Origin: Promethearchaeia archaeon
GTDB taxonomy: Archaea > Asgardarchaeota > Lokiarchaeia > Sigyniarchaeales > SOKP01
DNA length: 64,000 nt
Direction: 5' to 3'
Assembly (NCBI GenBank): GCA_029856155.1
Contig: JAHQWL010000093.1
Location: forward strand, 1-64,000
Under the pieces are notes generated by a model. That model made no database searches. It was not told where the DNA came from and saw only the letters and a list, made by a program, of their open reading frames with translations. This document shows positions 1 to 9,739 of the stretch, one piece after another. The position numbers and the translations under genes were made by a program. Position 1 is the first letter of the stretch, and each line of letters begins with the position of its first letter.

Positions 1-250
1 AACCATTTCAAATATCACTTATTTTGTTTTTATTTATATTATTTTAAATTGTTTGATGTTAATATTGATAATTACGATTAACCCAAAGTTATAAAATTTA
101 CTTATTGTCGTATATGAATCAAACAAATCCAAATTTAATTAAGTTTTAATAAAATTCTTTTTTTAACGAATTAGACTTAATTATAATTAAAGTTGTACAC
201 AGTTTTTTGGTTTTAAACTAGTAAATGCGTTCAATAAAGATTGAAATATC

Positions 251-2044
251 TTGAAAGCAAATAAAGATAATATTTGGATATTTACTTTTGAATACGCTGG
301 AATTGTGAAAGTAGGCGGTCTTGGAGAAGTACCTGCAAATCAAGCCAAGCATCTAGCAAATGATTATAATATTACCGTGTTTATTCCTTCCCATGGTCAA
401 CTCGAAAATTTAGGTAAAACTTTTAAATGGCAAAAATTACCATTCAACTGTGTAGGACAAATAAATCCATCGCAGTTTGGAATAAATGAACCAGAAACTA
501 CATATAATATTTCCTTTTATAAATCACAAATCAATAATGTAAATCTTGTATTATTACATGGAGAAAATCCATTTACTAATAGATTTTTAGATGATAAAAT
601 TGTTTACAATCCAGATACCCTTGATGGTAAGATAAGTCTATTTAGCATAGGGATGCGTTGTTATATTGATTTTTTAATTGATACTCGTAAATATAAGTTG
701 CCAGATATAATTCATATTCATGATTATCATGCCATTATACCATTTATTGGAATAAAGCAAATATTAGCTAAAAATGGATTAGATGTGGCCTCTATTATTA
801 CAATCCATTTATTAACTTGGCCAAGATATACCATTGATTTTTATAGAGCATGTGGAATTGATCAGACCCCCATTATCATTCATTTAAAAGAAGGCCTTAA
901 ACCATTAACTCTAGATGAAATTTTCTCTATTTGTTTAAAAAAAAGTGAAGGTTATCATTCCCCAACAGTCGAGATGATAGGAGCATTTGTTAGTGATATA
1001 GTAACAACGGTAAGTCAATCCTATTTAAAATCAGATATTATTCCAAATTGTGGTAAAGAGTTAATTGAATTCAAATCTAATTTTATCTGGGATGGATGTG
1101 ATTGGGATTATGATGAAATTTTTGGGCAGGTATTAAGAAATCATGAACATGAAATAAGAGAAATTTTACAGATACCCCTAGAGAAAGATTTAACATTATC
1201 TGATATGAAAAAATTTTTGTTAACTCATAAGATAGCCCACTTAGATAGAAGTCCATTAATTCAATCAGAGAAAATTTTAAACGTTATTAATGAGATTTCA
1301 AATGGTAATGAATTCGTTAGAAACGGATATATTAAGGCATTTGACGAGACTGGTCCATTAGTAATCACAACTGGAAGGATTTCACCGCAAAAAGGATTTG
1401 AAACTATTTTTGAGGCGATTCCTAAAGTAATAGAGGTTATTCCTGATACTAAATTCTTATTTCTAATATTACCAACAGAATATAGTTTGAATGAAATAAA
1501 GATATATGCCCAGTATGTTAAAAAATATCCAAATAACCTAAGAATTATTTTTGGAGTAGCTACAGATATTTTTTATCTAGCACATATTTCTTCTGATGTT
1601 TATTGCTCTTTATCTCGATGGGAACCTTTTGGAATCATTGCTTTAGAAGCCATGTCTGCAAAATTACCAGTAATCGCAACAAAGGTAGGAGGATTTCAAG
1701 AAACTATAATTGATATTCGAAGTTTTCCAGAAATCGGTACAGGAATTTTAATTGATAAAGATAATCCCACCCAATTTGCTGATGCATTAGTCTCTCTTTT
1801 TAAATTAAAGGAAATTTCTGAGATAGTAAAAGATAAAAAAGATATTTATGAAACAGAAAATCTTCAATTAGTTAATCAGATTCCTGATAAAATACTTGAA
1901 TCCTTAGTTTTATTAGATCCCCATTATTACAATAAGATTAAAGAAAATTGCTATAAAAGAGTAGAACATAACTTTAGATGGAAAATTGTCTCTATGAAAT
2001 TAATCGAGTTGTTTACCATGATAAAGAATCTTCGCTTATCTTAA
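251..2044 (+). CDS. glgA: Glycogen/starch synthase, GT5 family
   Basis: Predicted to transfer glucosyl units from a nucleotide-sugar to an alpha-1,4-glucan in the cytoplasm. The GT5 N-terminal signature KVGGLGEV is at residues 20-27, where the lysine binds the sugar nucleotide. HIHDYHA follows near residue 155. The C-terminal Rossmann half has TTGRISPQKGFE and the SRWEPFGIIALEAMSA stretch that carries the catalytic-type EPFG glutamate. At 597 residues it is longer than bacterial GlgA (about 480); the extra length is a helical insertion around residues 270-350. The start is TTG at 251, chosen because the conserved GT5 N-terminus begins a few residues later. An MFS gene follows after 18 bases, so the two are probably cotranscribed. 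The family is clear; use of glycogen as the acceptor is inferred. Confidence 0.85.
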   Translation: MKANKDNIWIFTFEYAGIVKVGGLGEVPANQAKHLANDYNITVFIPSHGQLENLGKTFKWQKLPFNCVGQINPSQFGINEPETTYNISFYKSQINNVNLVLLHGENPFTNRFLDDKIVYNPDTLDGKISLFSIGMRCYIDFLIDTRKYKLPDIIHIHDYHAIIPFIGIKQILAKNGLDVASIITIHLLTWPRYTIDFYRACGIDQTPIIIHLKEGLKPLTLDEIFSICLKKSEGYHSPTVEMIGAFVSDIVTTVSQSYLKSDIIPNCGKELIEFKSNFIWDGCDWDYDEIFGQVLRNHEHEIREILQIPLEKDLTLSDMKKFLLTHKIAHLDRSPLIQSEKILNVINEISNGNEFVRNGYIKAFDETGPLVITTGRISPQKGFETIFEAIPKVIEVIPDTKFLFLILPTEYSLNEIKIYAQYVKKYPNNLRIIFGVATDIFYLAHISSDVYCSLSRWEPFGIIALEAMSAKLPVIATKVGGFQETIIDIRSFPEIGTGILIDKDNPTQFADALVSLFKLKEISEIVKDKKDIYETENLQLVNQIPDKILESLVLLDPHYYNKIKENCYKRVEHNFRWKIVSMKLIELFTMIKNLRLS

Positions 2045-2062
2045 ACTTAAGGAGTTAGACTT

Positions 2063-3286
2063 TTGATTATCTCAAGAAGATCTGTTGTGTTTATTTTACT
2101 CTCTGTTTTTATTATTAATACAGCTGCAATTATAGCTTATACTTACGTGCCTAAATATTTATTATTTTTAGGTATAGAAAAACCATTAATGCAACTTATA
2201 ATTACAATTTTTCCTTTAACTGCTTTTGTTTTTCCACCTTTATATGGTTTTTATTCAGATAAAATTCAAAATAGGTATATTTTTATTTTATTGGGAACTA
2301 TTGGCGTAACTTTTGCTTATTTTTTTTTATTTCTAACCAAGAATTTGATATTAATAGTTATTTTGTTATTTATTTTTGGTTTTTTTATGGCATCATCTAA
2401 CTTATTAATGACATTATTTGCGGAATTAGTAGAAGATGATAAAACACTCATTTCTTATTTTAACGCTTCAGTTGTAGCCGGTTGGTTTGTTGGAGCTCAA
2501 TCTGGTGGCATTTATATTGATTTTTATACAATCGAGCATTTATTTTTGTTTATTTTCCTAATTTCTTTACCAAACATAATTTTAGTGTTTTTTATTAAGG
2601 AAAAGAGATCTTTGATTTTAGAAAGGTATAACAGTAAAATAGAGAAAAATGCCCATAGCCTTGTTTTAAATAATATTGAAGAAGAGATCTCAATTTCTCA
2701 CTCAATTTATTATAGTTTATTTTTTAGAAATTTTAGCATCAAACCAATTATGCCAATCCTAGCAATTATTATGAGTAATTATTTAGGTAGTGATATAGAG
2801 ATTGGATTTTTGATTGGAATAAACTTTTTATTACAATTTTTCCAAATGTTATTAATAGGCAAGATACTTACCAACAAAAATCTTAAACCTTTCATGATTA
2901 TTGGATATACTTTAAGCTCGATTACTATTTTTGGATATATTATCTCAACTAATTTTTGGAGTTATTTATTTTTTCAATTTTTAGTTTCTTTTAGTTATTC
3001 AATGCATTGGGCAGCTACAATAACTTACATAGCTCAGAAGACTTCACCCAGAAATAAAGGAAGGTATATGGGTTATGCTAACACTAGTGTTTTTTCAGGG
3101 AGTTTTGCAGGAGGTCTTTTATTCAGCTTATTATTATCTGCTTTTAACTCAGATTATTTTATTGTTATGTATTTTATGATAATATTTCCTGCAATTTCCA
3201 CTTTAATGATTATCGTGAAATTTAAACCAAACCAAAAAATTACCTTCTCTCCCAAAAAGGGGAAAGATTCTGAAGTATTGCATTAG
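2063..3286 (+). CDS. MFS transporter, 12 membrane segments
   Basis: Integral membrane transporter of the major facilitator superfamily. Twelve hydrophobic segments are visible in two groups of six, with a charged central loop around residues 180-210. The loop after the second segment reads LYGFYSDKIQNRY, the usual MFS motif A position (G-x3-D-x2). The start is TTG at 2063, with the Shine-Dalgarno-like AAGGAG 8 bases upstream. It lies 18 bases after the glycogen synthase gene, so a sugar or nucleoside substrate is possible, but nothing in the sequence fixes the substrate. Its 3' end overlaps the convergent helicase gene by 47 bases. Confidence 0.8.
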   Translation: MIISRRSVVFILLSVFIINTAAIIAYTYVPKYLLFLGIEKPLMQLIITIFPLTAFVFPPLYGFYSDKIQNRYIFILLGTIGVTFAYFFLFLTKNLILIVILLFIFGFFMASSNLLMTLFAELVEDDKTLISYFNASVVAGWFVGAQSGGIYIDFYTIEHLFLFIFLISLPNIILVFFIKEKRSLILERYNSKIEKNAHSLVLNNIEEEISISHSIYYSLFFRNFSIKPIMPILAIIMSNYLGSDIEIGFLIGINFLLQFFQMLLIGKILTNKNLKPFMIIGYTLSSITIFGYIISTNFWSYLFFQFLVSFSYSMHWAATITYIAQKTSPRNKGRYMGYANTSVFSGSFAGGLLFSLLLSAFNSDYFIVMYFMIIFPAISTLMIIVKFKPNQKITFSPKKGKDSEVLH

Positions 3287-5207
3287 GTTTATCAGGAACT
3301 ATTTCTAATTCTTTTCTTATCCATTCTGAAATCCATTTGTATTTTGCTTTAAATCGGCTATCCATGAAAATTATTGCTCCTTTATCAGAAATCTTTCTTA
3401 TTGGCCTTCCTGAAGCTTGATTTGCTCGCTGAACGGCTGGGTATAAATAAGCGAAATTCCAACCCTGTCTTTTAAATACTTTATCATAATACTTTATTTT
3501 TGCTTCTATTCTCGGGGTTGGTAAATGATAAGGAAATCCAGCAACTATTACAGAATTCATATAGTCCCCTGGATAATCTTCTCCTTCTGAATTTCTCCCT
3601 CCACATACTCCTAATAAAACAGCTCCACTATTTGAAGCCATGCTTTTAAAATCATCCACCAACGTTGCATTTTCAGAGGCGGATAATCCAGGCTCCTCAA
3701 TGAATAATTTTTTGTTATTCCCTTTTGTTATAAGCTCTATTCCATTACTTAATAACCCTTTAAGAATTTTATATGACGCACAAAAAATTCCAACATTTGC
3801 AGGAGTACAAGTTAAAATTTCATTTATTTTTCCAATCATTTTTTTATACATATCCGGAGTTCTATTATCTCTTTTTGTATCTACTCCATCGACAATAATA
3901 GCTTTGATATTTTTCCTTCTAAATGGTGAGTCAGCTATAATTCCTTTATAACTCTTACCGCACTCATTTAATCCCATTAAATTATTATAGACATATGGAT
4001 TCACAGTTCCAGAGAGATTTAAACATGTATAACTTTTTTTTAAAATAGGAATAGCAATTTCTCTAGGATCTAATGCTACAATTTCAAGTGAGATTGACCG
4101 CTTTCCTTTAATTTCCTGAGTATTATAACAAAAAAAATAATTGTCTAATGTATATGTTTTCAACCATTTTAGCCAAAATTCTGCTAAAGAGCCAACGAAA
4201 TCTCGTGAAATTTCTCCATTTGCAAGTTTTTCCTCATGAATAGATACACTATAATCATGGATATCTTCAACAAAATTCTTAAACTTATTCAGATCTTGAA
4301 ATCCTAATTTTATATAAATTGATTGTAACTGTTTCTCTGGTTGAACTGGTTTTTCATTAGAACGTAGATTAATTTTTTGCTCATTTAATTGATCTAATAA
4401 TATTTTAACGAAACTCTGCATCAAAACTGGGGATCGATACATTTCTAGGTCTTTTAAACAGAGCCTTAATGAATATGGTGTGATTTTTTGTGAATTTACT
4501 TCTGTTGCAACATCTATAATATTATGACATTCATCTATAACTAAAATACAATTTTGAAGTTCTTGACCAATGAATTCTAAAAACGAATCTCGAATAAATG
4601 GGTTAAAAATCCATTGATAATTGCATATGATCACTTTCATTGATTCAAGTAAAAATTTACTTAAGAAATACGGACAAAAGTTCTTTTCTTTACAAAATAA
4701 TATGAGATCGTCGGCATCAATTGGTTTATTGAACAATTCTGGTGCAATAGATATTGGATTTTCGACTTGTCCTTTTTTTTTTAACAAATTTAAAAAATAA
4801 ACACAATTTCTATTTTTCCTTAAATCTGTACAGACTGCCATTGCCTCTCTTGGATTTAACTTAAGAGACAGAAGTGTTTTGTTTAGACACATTTCATTTC
4901 TACCTCTTATCGAAAGGCCATTAATATTTACTCCAAGTTTGTCATTGATTACTTTTTGTGAGATTTTTATTAATTCTTTGATGATTCGTCGATTTTGAGA
5001 ATGTGTTCTACACATATAAATAATTTTTAAATTCTTTTCAAAAGCTAAATGGAGTATACTAGATAAGGCAATAATGGTTTTACCTGTCCCATTAGGTGCT
5101 GATAATAATGAGATCTTTTTTGATTTTGAACTTAATTCAATCTGCTTAATGATATTTTCTTGATTTTCTCTGAATTGCTCATAAGGAAAAAAAGATAAAT
5201 AGTTTAT
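3240..5207 (-). CDS. xpd: XPD/Rad3-type Fe-S DNA helicase, no canonical start codon
   Basis: Superfamily 2 helicase of the XPD family (5'-3' DNA unwinding, repair). The first ATG in frame is at 5015, but it falls after the Walker A motif: the frame stays open to a stop at 5229 and encodes NYLSFFPYEQFRENQ and SAPNGTGKTIIAL, the expected XPD N-terminus. No ATG, GTG or TTG exists in that extension. The most likely start is ATA at 5207, giving about 655 residues, which is normal for archaeal XPD. Counted from the internal ATG, Fe-S ligand candidates are C43, C62, C71 and C114 (CPYF). Motif II is DECH at 161-164, and the C-terminal QASGRPIRK is motif VI. It follows gcvPB on the same strand but has its own TATA-like box. 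The product is certain; the start is not. Confidence 0.85.
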   Translation of the reverse strand: MNYLSFFPYEQFRENQENIIKQIELSSKSKKISLLSAPNGTGKTIIALSSILHLAFEKNLKIIYMCRTHSQNRRIIKELIKISQKVINDKLGVNINGLSIRGRNEMCLNKTLLSLKLNPREAMAVCTDLRKNRNCVYFLNLLKKKGQVENPISIAPELFNKPIDADDLILFCKEKNFCPYFLSKFLLESMKVIICNYQWIFNPFIRDSFLEFIGQELQNCILVIDECHNIIDVATEVNSQKITPYSLRLCLKDLEMYRSPVLMQSFVKILLDQLNEQKINLRSNEKPVQPEKQLQSIYIKLGFQDLNKFKNFVEDIHDYSVSIHEEKLANGEISRDFVGSLAEFWLKWLKTYTLDNYFFCYNTQEIKGKRSISLEIVALDPREIAIPILKKSYTCLNLSGTVNPYVYNNLMGLNECGKSYKGIIADSPFRRKNIKAIIVDGVDTKRDNRTPDMYKKMIGKINEILTCTPANVGIFCASYKILKGLLSNGIELITKGNNKKLFIEEPGLSASENATLVDDFKSMASNSGAVLLGVCGGRNSEGEDYPGDYMNSVIVAGFPYHLPTPRIEAKIKYYDKVFKRQGWNFAYLYPAVQRANQASGRPIRKISDKGAIIFMDSRFKAKYKWISEWIRKELEIVPDKPNAILQNLSPFWERR

Positions 5208-5234
5208 TTTTGTACACCAATATTTAAATTATGA

Positions 5235-5242
5235 ATTTTATA
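5235..5242 (-). promoter_or_regulatory. TATA-like box upstream of the XPD gene
   Basis: On the minus strand the sequence reads TATAAAAT. A transcript starting about 26 bases downstream would begin near 5213, only six bases before the ATA proposed as the XPD start at 5207. This would give a nearly leaderless mRNA. The call rests on motif and spacing only. Confidence 0.4.
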
Positions 5243-5307
5243 CTACTTTAGAACTTATATTGCCATGGACTATTAAAATTTATTTATTAATAAAGGAATT
5301 TTCAAAA

Positions 5308-6744
5308 TTAATCGTGTAATATTGGGTTTCTTGCTGCTAAAACCGCATCCAAACGCTTAACGGGCATATTATGAGGAGCCTTCTTTAGAATTTCAGGATC
5401 TTGCTTTGCCTCTTCATAGATTTTATTCATTACTTCAACAAAATATTCTAAGGATTGTTTTGATTCTGTTTCAGTCGGTTCAATCATCATAGCTCCTGAA
5501 ATAATTAATGGAAAATAAATTGTAGGAGCATATATTCCATAATCGAGAATACGCTTTGCTATATCATCGGTTGAGACTTCATTGGGCATATTTCGATCTG
5601 AAATTACAAACTCATGTTGGCAAATTCGGTTATAAGGGAGATCATAATTCACTTGTAAAAGAACTCTTACATAATTAGCATTTAAAACAGCAATTTGACC
5701 AACCTTTCTTAAACCTTCAGCACCTAAGGCTAATATATAAGCATAGGCTCTCACAATTACCCCAAAATTACCCCAAAAAGCCTTCACTCTTCCTATTGAT
5801 TTGTCATTGTTTTCTCTACATACAACTCCTAGCTTTGTTGAAATTAAACAAGGTTCAGGAAGAAAAGGAATAAGTTCAGTTACCACTCCAATGGGTCCAG
5901 ATCCAGGTCCCCCGCCACCATGTGGCGTTGAAAAAGTTTTATGTAAATTTAAATGAATAATATCAAATCCCATATCTCGAGGACGACAGATTCCTAACAT
6001 TGGATTTAAATTTGCACCATCGTAATAACATAATCCTCCATGTTCATGAACGATTCTCGTGATCTCCTTGATTTGTCTATCAAAAACACCAAGAGTATTA
6101 GGATTTGTAAGCATGATTCCAGCGACATCACCATCTTGCATAGCAAATTTTAATTGATCCAATGGAACCTCTCCTTGCTTATTTGATTGTAATTCTATAA
6201 TTGAAAATCCCGCCATTCTTGCCGACGCTGGATTAGTTCCATGAGCAGAATCTGGAATAATAATTTTTTGTTTTTTAGTTTGCTTATTTTCGAAATATTT
6301 TTTCATTATTAGTAAGCCTACCAATTCTCCATGAGCTCCAGCTGCTGGTTGTAGTGTAAATCCATCCATTCCTGTTATTTCTCCTAATAGTATTGAGAAA
6401 TGATAGAGTAATTCAAGCGAACCTTCATTTTCTTCTTGTAAAGGATGAATATTAGTAAATCCTAGTAACCTTACAATATTTTCATTGATCTTAGGGTTAT
6501 ATTTCATGGTACAAGAGCCTAATGGATAGATCCCAGTATCTACTCCATAAGTTTTATTACTTAATTTGATGAAGTGCCGAACTATATCTATTTCTGGAAC
6601 GTTGGGAATTGGTAATTCATTTCGTAATAATTTTTCCGGGATGATTTTATCTAGATTTATTTCATCGATATCCATTTTAGGAACATAATTCTGTTGCTCA
6701 GCATTATTTCCCTTTTCGAATATTAATTGTATATTAGAGCTCAT
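5308..6744 (-). CDS. gcvPB: Glycine dehydrogenase (decarboxylating) subunit 2
   Basis: C-terminal-half subunit of the P-protein of the glycine cleavage system; it carries the PLP cofactor and, with GcvPA, decarboxylates glycine onto the lipoyl arm of GcvH. The PLP lysine lies in HLNLHKTFSTPHGGGGPG, and the upstream YYDGANLNPMLG and DSAHGTNPASARMAGF are also typical. At 478 residues it matches the usual length of the split archaeal form. The ATG at 6744 is two bases downstream of the gcvPA stop, so translation is probably coupled. It is the last gene of the gcvT-gcvH-gcvPA-gcvPB operon. Confidence 0.95.
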   Translation of the reverse strand: MSSNIQLIFEKGNNAEQQNYVPKMDIDEINLDKIIPEKLLRNELPIPNVPEIDIVRHFIKLSNKTYGVDTGIYPLGSCTMKYNPKINENIVRLLGFTNIHPLQEENEGSLELLYHFSILLGEITGMDGFTLQPAAGAHGELVGLLIMKKYFENKQTKKQKIIIPDSAHGTNPASARMAGFSIIELQSNKQGEVPLDQLKFAMQDGDVAGIMLTNPNTLGVFDRQIKEITRIVHEHGGLCYYDGANLNPMLGICRPRDMGFDIIHLNLHKTFSTPHGGGGPGSGPIGVVTELIPFLPEPCLISTKLGVVCRENNDKSIGRVKAFWGNFGVIVRAYAYILALGAEGLRKVGQIAVLNANYVRVLLQVNYDLPYNRICQHEFVISDRNMPNEVSTDDIAKRILDYGIYAPTIYFPLIISGAMMIEPTETESKQSLEYFVEVMNKIYEEAKQDPEILKKAPHNMPVKRLDAVLAARNPILHD

Positions 6745-6746
6745 AG

Positions 6747-8087
6747 TTATTTTTCCTCCACTTTATTATTTGAGCTTATATATGCTGCTTTAAGAAAATT
6801 ATCAATTGATTCTTTTGAGTTCATTTCAGTAACACAAACTAATGCAATATTTTTCATTTCAGGATAATACTTTGATATTTTGAGAGGAGGTTGGATGTCA
6901 TATTCTTTACATTGTTTAATAAAAGAATTAATGTTAGGAGTTTTCACTAAAAACTCATTGTAAGTTGGTTTCTTATTTAATATTTCAAAGTGAGGAATTT
7001 TACTAAGTTCATTTTTTACGTAATGGGTTTTTTGAATGTTCTGCGTAGCCACTTCTTTTAAACCCGTTCTTCCTAAAGCTAATAAATAAGTTAATGCTGC
7101 TAATGAACATAAAGCTTGATTAGTACAGATATTAGAACTAGCTTTTTCTCTACGAATATGTTGTTCACGTGCTTGTAAAGTTAATATAAAACCATGATTT
7201 TGGCCATCAATTTCTTTAGTTTTTCCAACCAGTCTTCCCGGCATCTTTCTTAAATACTTCTGTTTAACAGCAAAAATTCCTAAACCAGGTCCACCAAAAG
7301 AAGGGCTTAAACCAAATGATTGTCCTTCAGCAACGAAAATATCTATATCAGCTGAGCCAGGAGGGACTAAAACTCCTAAACATGTTGGATCTGTCATGAC
7401 TTGAATAATTATACAATTAGGGCAACTATCCCTTACGATTTTTGTAATTTTTGAGCTATCTTCAATATCACCAAAAAAATTAGGACTCTGAAAAATTAAC
7501 GCTGCCACATCTCCGTCTAGTTTATTTTTTAGATTTTCTTCATTAACTTTTTCTAAATTTATATTTTGCCCCCAACAATAAGTCTTAACAACATCTTCAT
7601 ATTCGGGGTGAACTCCTTCAAGTATTACTACTCTATTTTTATGGGTAATGATTCCAGCCATAATTGCCGCTTCAGCAAGAGCAGTGGATCCATCATACAT
7701 ACTAGCATTTGATACATCCATTTGTGTTAATCGAGATATTATTGTTTGATATTCATATATTGCCTGTAAATAACCCTGGCTAGCTTCAGCTTGATATGGT
7801 GTATAAGAAGTATAAAATTCAGATCGGGAGATAACAAAATCAACAAGCGAGGGGATATAATGATAATAACACCCAGCTCCTAAGAATGAATTCAAGTATA
7901 TTTTATTCTTATGAGAAATTTTCTCTAATTGACGTAAAAGATCTGATTCAGAAAGTCCAGAGGGTAAATTTAGTTTTTCAATAATTAGATCATTTGGGAT
8001 ATCTTGAAAGAGTTCTTGTAAAGATTTCACACCAATTACATCTAACATTTCCGCAATTGTCTTATTATCATGAGGTATAAAATCCAA
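6747..8087 (-). CDS. gcvPA: Glycine dehydrogenase (decarboxylating) subunit 1
   Basis: N-terminal-half subunit of the heterodimeric P-protein. Recognisable blocks are FLGAGCYYHYIPS, the EFYTSYTPYQAEASQG segment that is diagnostic for GcvPA, and FGGPGLGIFAV. Its 446 residues are standard. It is followed immediately by gcvPB. It is not fused to subunit 2, as is usual in archaea and Gram-positive bacteria. An SD-like GGAGA lies before the ATG at 8087. The gap to gcvH upstream is 58 bases, small enough for one transcript. Confidence 0.95.
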   Translation of the reverse strand: MDFIPHDNKTIAEMLDVIGVKSLQELFQDIPNDLIIEKLNLPSGLSESDLLRQLEKISHKNKIYLNSFLGAGCYYHYIPSLVDFVISRSEFYTSYTPYQAEASQGYLQAIYEYQTIISRLTQMDVSNASMYDGSTALAEAAIMAGIITHKNRVVILEGVHPEYEDVVKTYCWGQNINLEKVNEENLKNKLDGDVAALIFQSPNFFGDIEDSSKITKIVRDSCPNCIIIQVMTDPTCLGVLVPPGSADIDIFVAEGQSFGLSPSFGGPGLGIFAVKQKYLRKMPGRLVGKTKEIDGQNHGFILTLQAREQHIRREKASSNICTNQALCSLAALTYLLALGRTGLKEVATQNIQKTHYVKNELSKIPHFEILNKKPTYNEFLVKTPNINSFIKQCKEYDIQPPLKISKYYPEMKNIALVCVTEMNSKESIDNFLKAAYISSNNKVEEK

Positions 8088-8145
8088 ACTATCTCTCCTT
8101 TTAAGAATTTATTACAAATTAATTAAAACAATAAAGAAAAAAATA

Positions 8146-8550
8146 TTAATTTTCTTCGTTTTGGATTATTTGTTTATATTTATCAGCAGATAAAAGCTCA
8201 TCTAGTTCATTCACATGAGAATATTCAATCTTTATCATCCATCCCTCTGTAAATGGAGAAGAATTAGCAAATTCGGGATTATCGACGACTTTTTGGTTAA
8301 TCCCAATAATTTCTCCTGATAATGGCATAATTAAATCACCAACAGCTTTTACTGATTCAATTTCGGCAGCATTACTTCCCCTTTCAAATACCATACCAAC
8401 TTCAGGAAGTTCTACAAATACGATATCACCTAATTGATGTTGGGCATAGTCAGTAATTCCGACTGTTGCGACAGAATTTTCAATTCTTATCCATTCATGA
8501 GTTGATGTGTATTTTAAACCATCAGGGCATTTGTAATCCATAATTTTCAC
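8146..8550 (-). CDS. gcvH: Glycine cleavage system H protein (lipoyl carrier)
   Basis: Carries the aminomethyl group on lipoate between the P, T and L proteins. The lipoylation site is the lysine in AEIESVKAVGDL, and the N-terminal TSTHEWIRIE and GITDYAQHQLGDIVFVELP blocks are classic GcvH. The GTG at 8550 gives 134 residues; an ATG at 8541 (MDYKCPDG) with a weak GTGA ahead of it is an equally good start and would give 131. It lies 16 bases after gcvT. No L-protein or lipoate ligase gene is in the window, so lipoylation must be encoded elsewhere. Confidence 0.95.
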   Translation of the reverse strand: MKIMDYKCPDGLKYTSTHEWIRIENSVATVGITDYAQHQLGDIVFVELPEVGMVFERGSNAAEIESVKAVGDLIMPLSGEIIGINQKVVDNPEFANSSPFTEGWMIKIEYSHVNELDELLSADKYKQIIQNEEN

Positions 8551-8566
8551 ATCTTAATAATATTAT

Positions 8567-9679
8567 TCATACATTTCTATGAAAGGGTGTAGAAACAATT
8601 TTTCCTCTTAAGAATTTATTTCGAATTTCTATTTCAATTTCAGTTCCTATTTCTTTATATTGTTTGTCCACAATTCCTAAACCAATAGTTTTTTTTAGAG
8701 TGGGAGAATATCCACCAGAAGTGACAAATCCAATTTGATTACCACTTTTAAAGATTTTATAATTTTCTCTAATAATTCCCTTGTCTATTAAATTAAGACC
8801 GACGATAATTCTTTTTGTTCCTTCTGATTTTTGTTTCATCAATACATCTTTGCCTATATAATTAATCCCTTCTTTAGGTTTTACTAACCAACTAAGCCCT
8901 GCTTCCACTGGAGTAATAGCATCAGTTATTTCATGACCATACAAAGAATAACAAGCTTCTAATCTCAATGAATCTCTCGCTCCTAAGCCAGCTGGACTAG
9001 CTCCAGTATTTAGTAGTTCATTCCATATCGTTTCTGCAAATTCATTTTCAAAGGAGATTTCAAATCCGCGTTCACCTGTGTATCCGGTTCTGGCTATGAA
9101 GATAGGTTTACCTCTAATACTGCAATGTGCAAAATAAAACCTATTAATTTGAGAAAGATCAACATCCACAAGAGGTTGAAGAATTTCATCCGCCTTTGGA
9201 CCTTGAAATGCTATTCGCGATCTTTTTGTTGAAAGATTTGTGATTTGGATATCAAATTCTCCTTTATGTTCATTAAGCCATTGTAAGTCTTTTTCAATAT
9301 TTCCCGCATTAACAATCATTCTAAAACGCTCGGGAGTTTCCTCATAATATACAAGATCATCTACAACGGTTCCATTTTCATAACACATGCATGAGTATTG
9401 ACCTTTAGATGGTTCCAATAAATTCAAATCATTTATCATTACATACTGGAGGAATTCTATGACATTTTTACCTTCGAGAAGAAATTCACCCATATGTGAG
9501 ATATCAAATATACCAGCGTAAGAACGCACGGCTTTATGTTCCTTGATAATACTTTCATATTGAACTGGCATCTCCCATCCGGCAAAGCTAACCATCCGTG
9601 CTCCAAGTTTTATATGAATGTCGTATAGTGCAGTTTTTCTAACATCATTAGGATTATCACTCAAAATTTCTACACACAC
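8567..9679 (-). CDS. gcvT: Aminomethyltransferase (glycine cleavage T protein)
   Basis: Releases ammonia from the aminomethyl-lipoyl arm and passes the methylene group to a tetrahydropterin cofactor. MVSFAGWEMPVQY, SHMGEFLLEG, NGTVVDDLVYYEE (folate-site aspartate) and RTGYTGERGFEIS identify the family. Length is 370 residues. Two starts are possible: GTG at 9679, which would be leaderless relative to the TATA-like box at 9701-9708, or TTG at 9664 (LSDNPNDV). In an organism with H4MPT enzymes the natural acceptor may be H4MPT or H4folate; the sequence does not tell. First gene of the gcv operon. Confidence 0.93.
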   Translation of the reverse strand: MCVEILSDNPNDVRKTALYDIHIKLGARMVSFAGWEMPVQYESIIKEHKAVRSYAGIFDISHMGEFLLEGKNVIEFLQYVMINDLNLLEPSKGQYSCMCYENGTVVDDLVYYEETPERFRMIVNAGNIEKDLQWLNEHKGEFDIQITNLSTKRSRIAFQGPKADEILQPLVDVDLSQINRFYFAHCSIRGKPIFIARTGYTGERGFEISFENEFAETIWNELLNTGASPAGLGARDSLRLEACYSLYGHEITDAITPVEAGLSWLVKPKEGINYIGKDVLMKQKSEGTKRIIVGLNLIDKGIIRENYKIFKSGNQIGFVTSGGYSPTLKKTIGLGIVDKQYKEIGTEIEIEIRNKFLRGKIVSTPFHRNV

Positions 9680-9700
9680 TTAGGGTATTAATGTTTTGGA

Positions 9701-9708
9701 CATATATA
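9701..9708 (-). promoter_or_regulatory. TATA-like box of the gcv operon
   Basis: On the minus strand the region reads ACTATATATG. Its centre is about 26 bases before the GTG start of gcvT, so transcription would begin at or just before the first codon. The call is by motif and spacing only. Confidence 0.45.
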
Positions 9709-9739
9709 GTGAAATAAAATAGTATGGATAATTAAAATT

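Noticed and set aside
1..250. Possible minus-strand gene start at the left edge (ATG on the minus strand at 4-6)
   Set aside because: Only two codons would be inside the window, so nothing can be tested; otherwise the stretch is just an A+T-rich upstream region.
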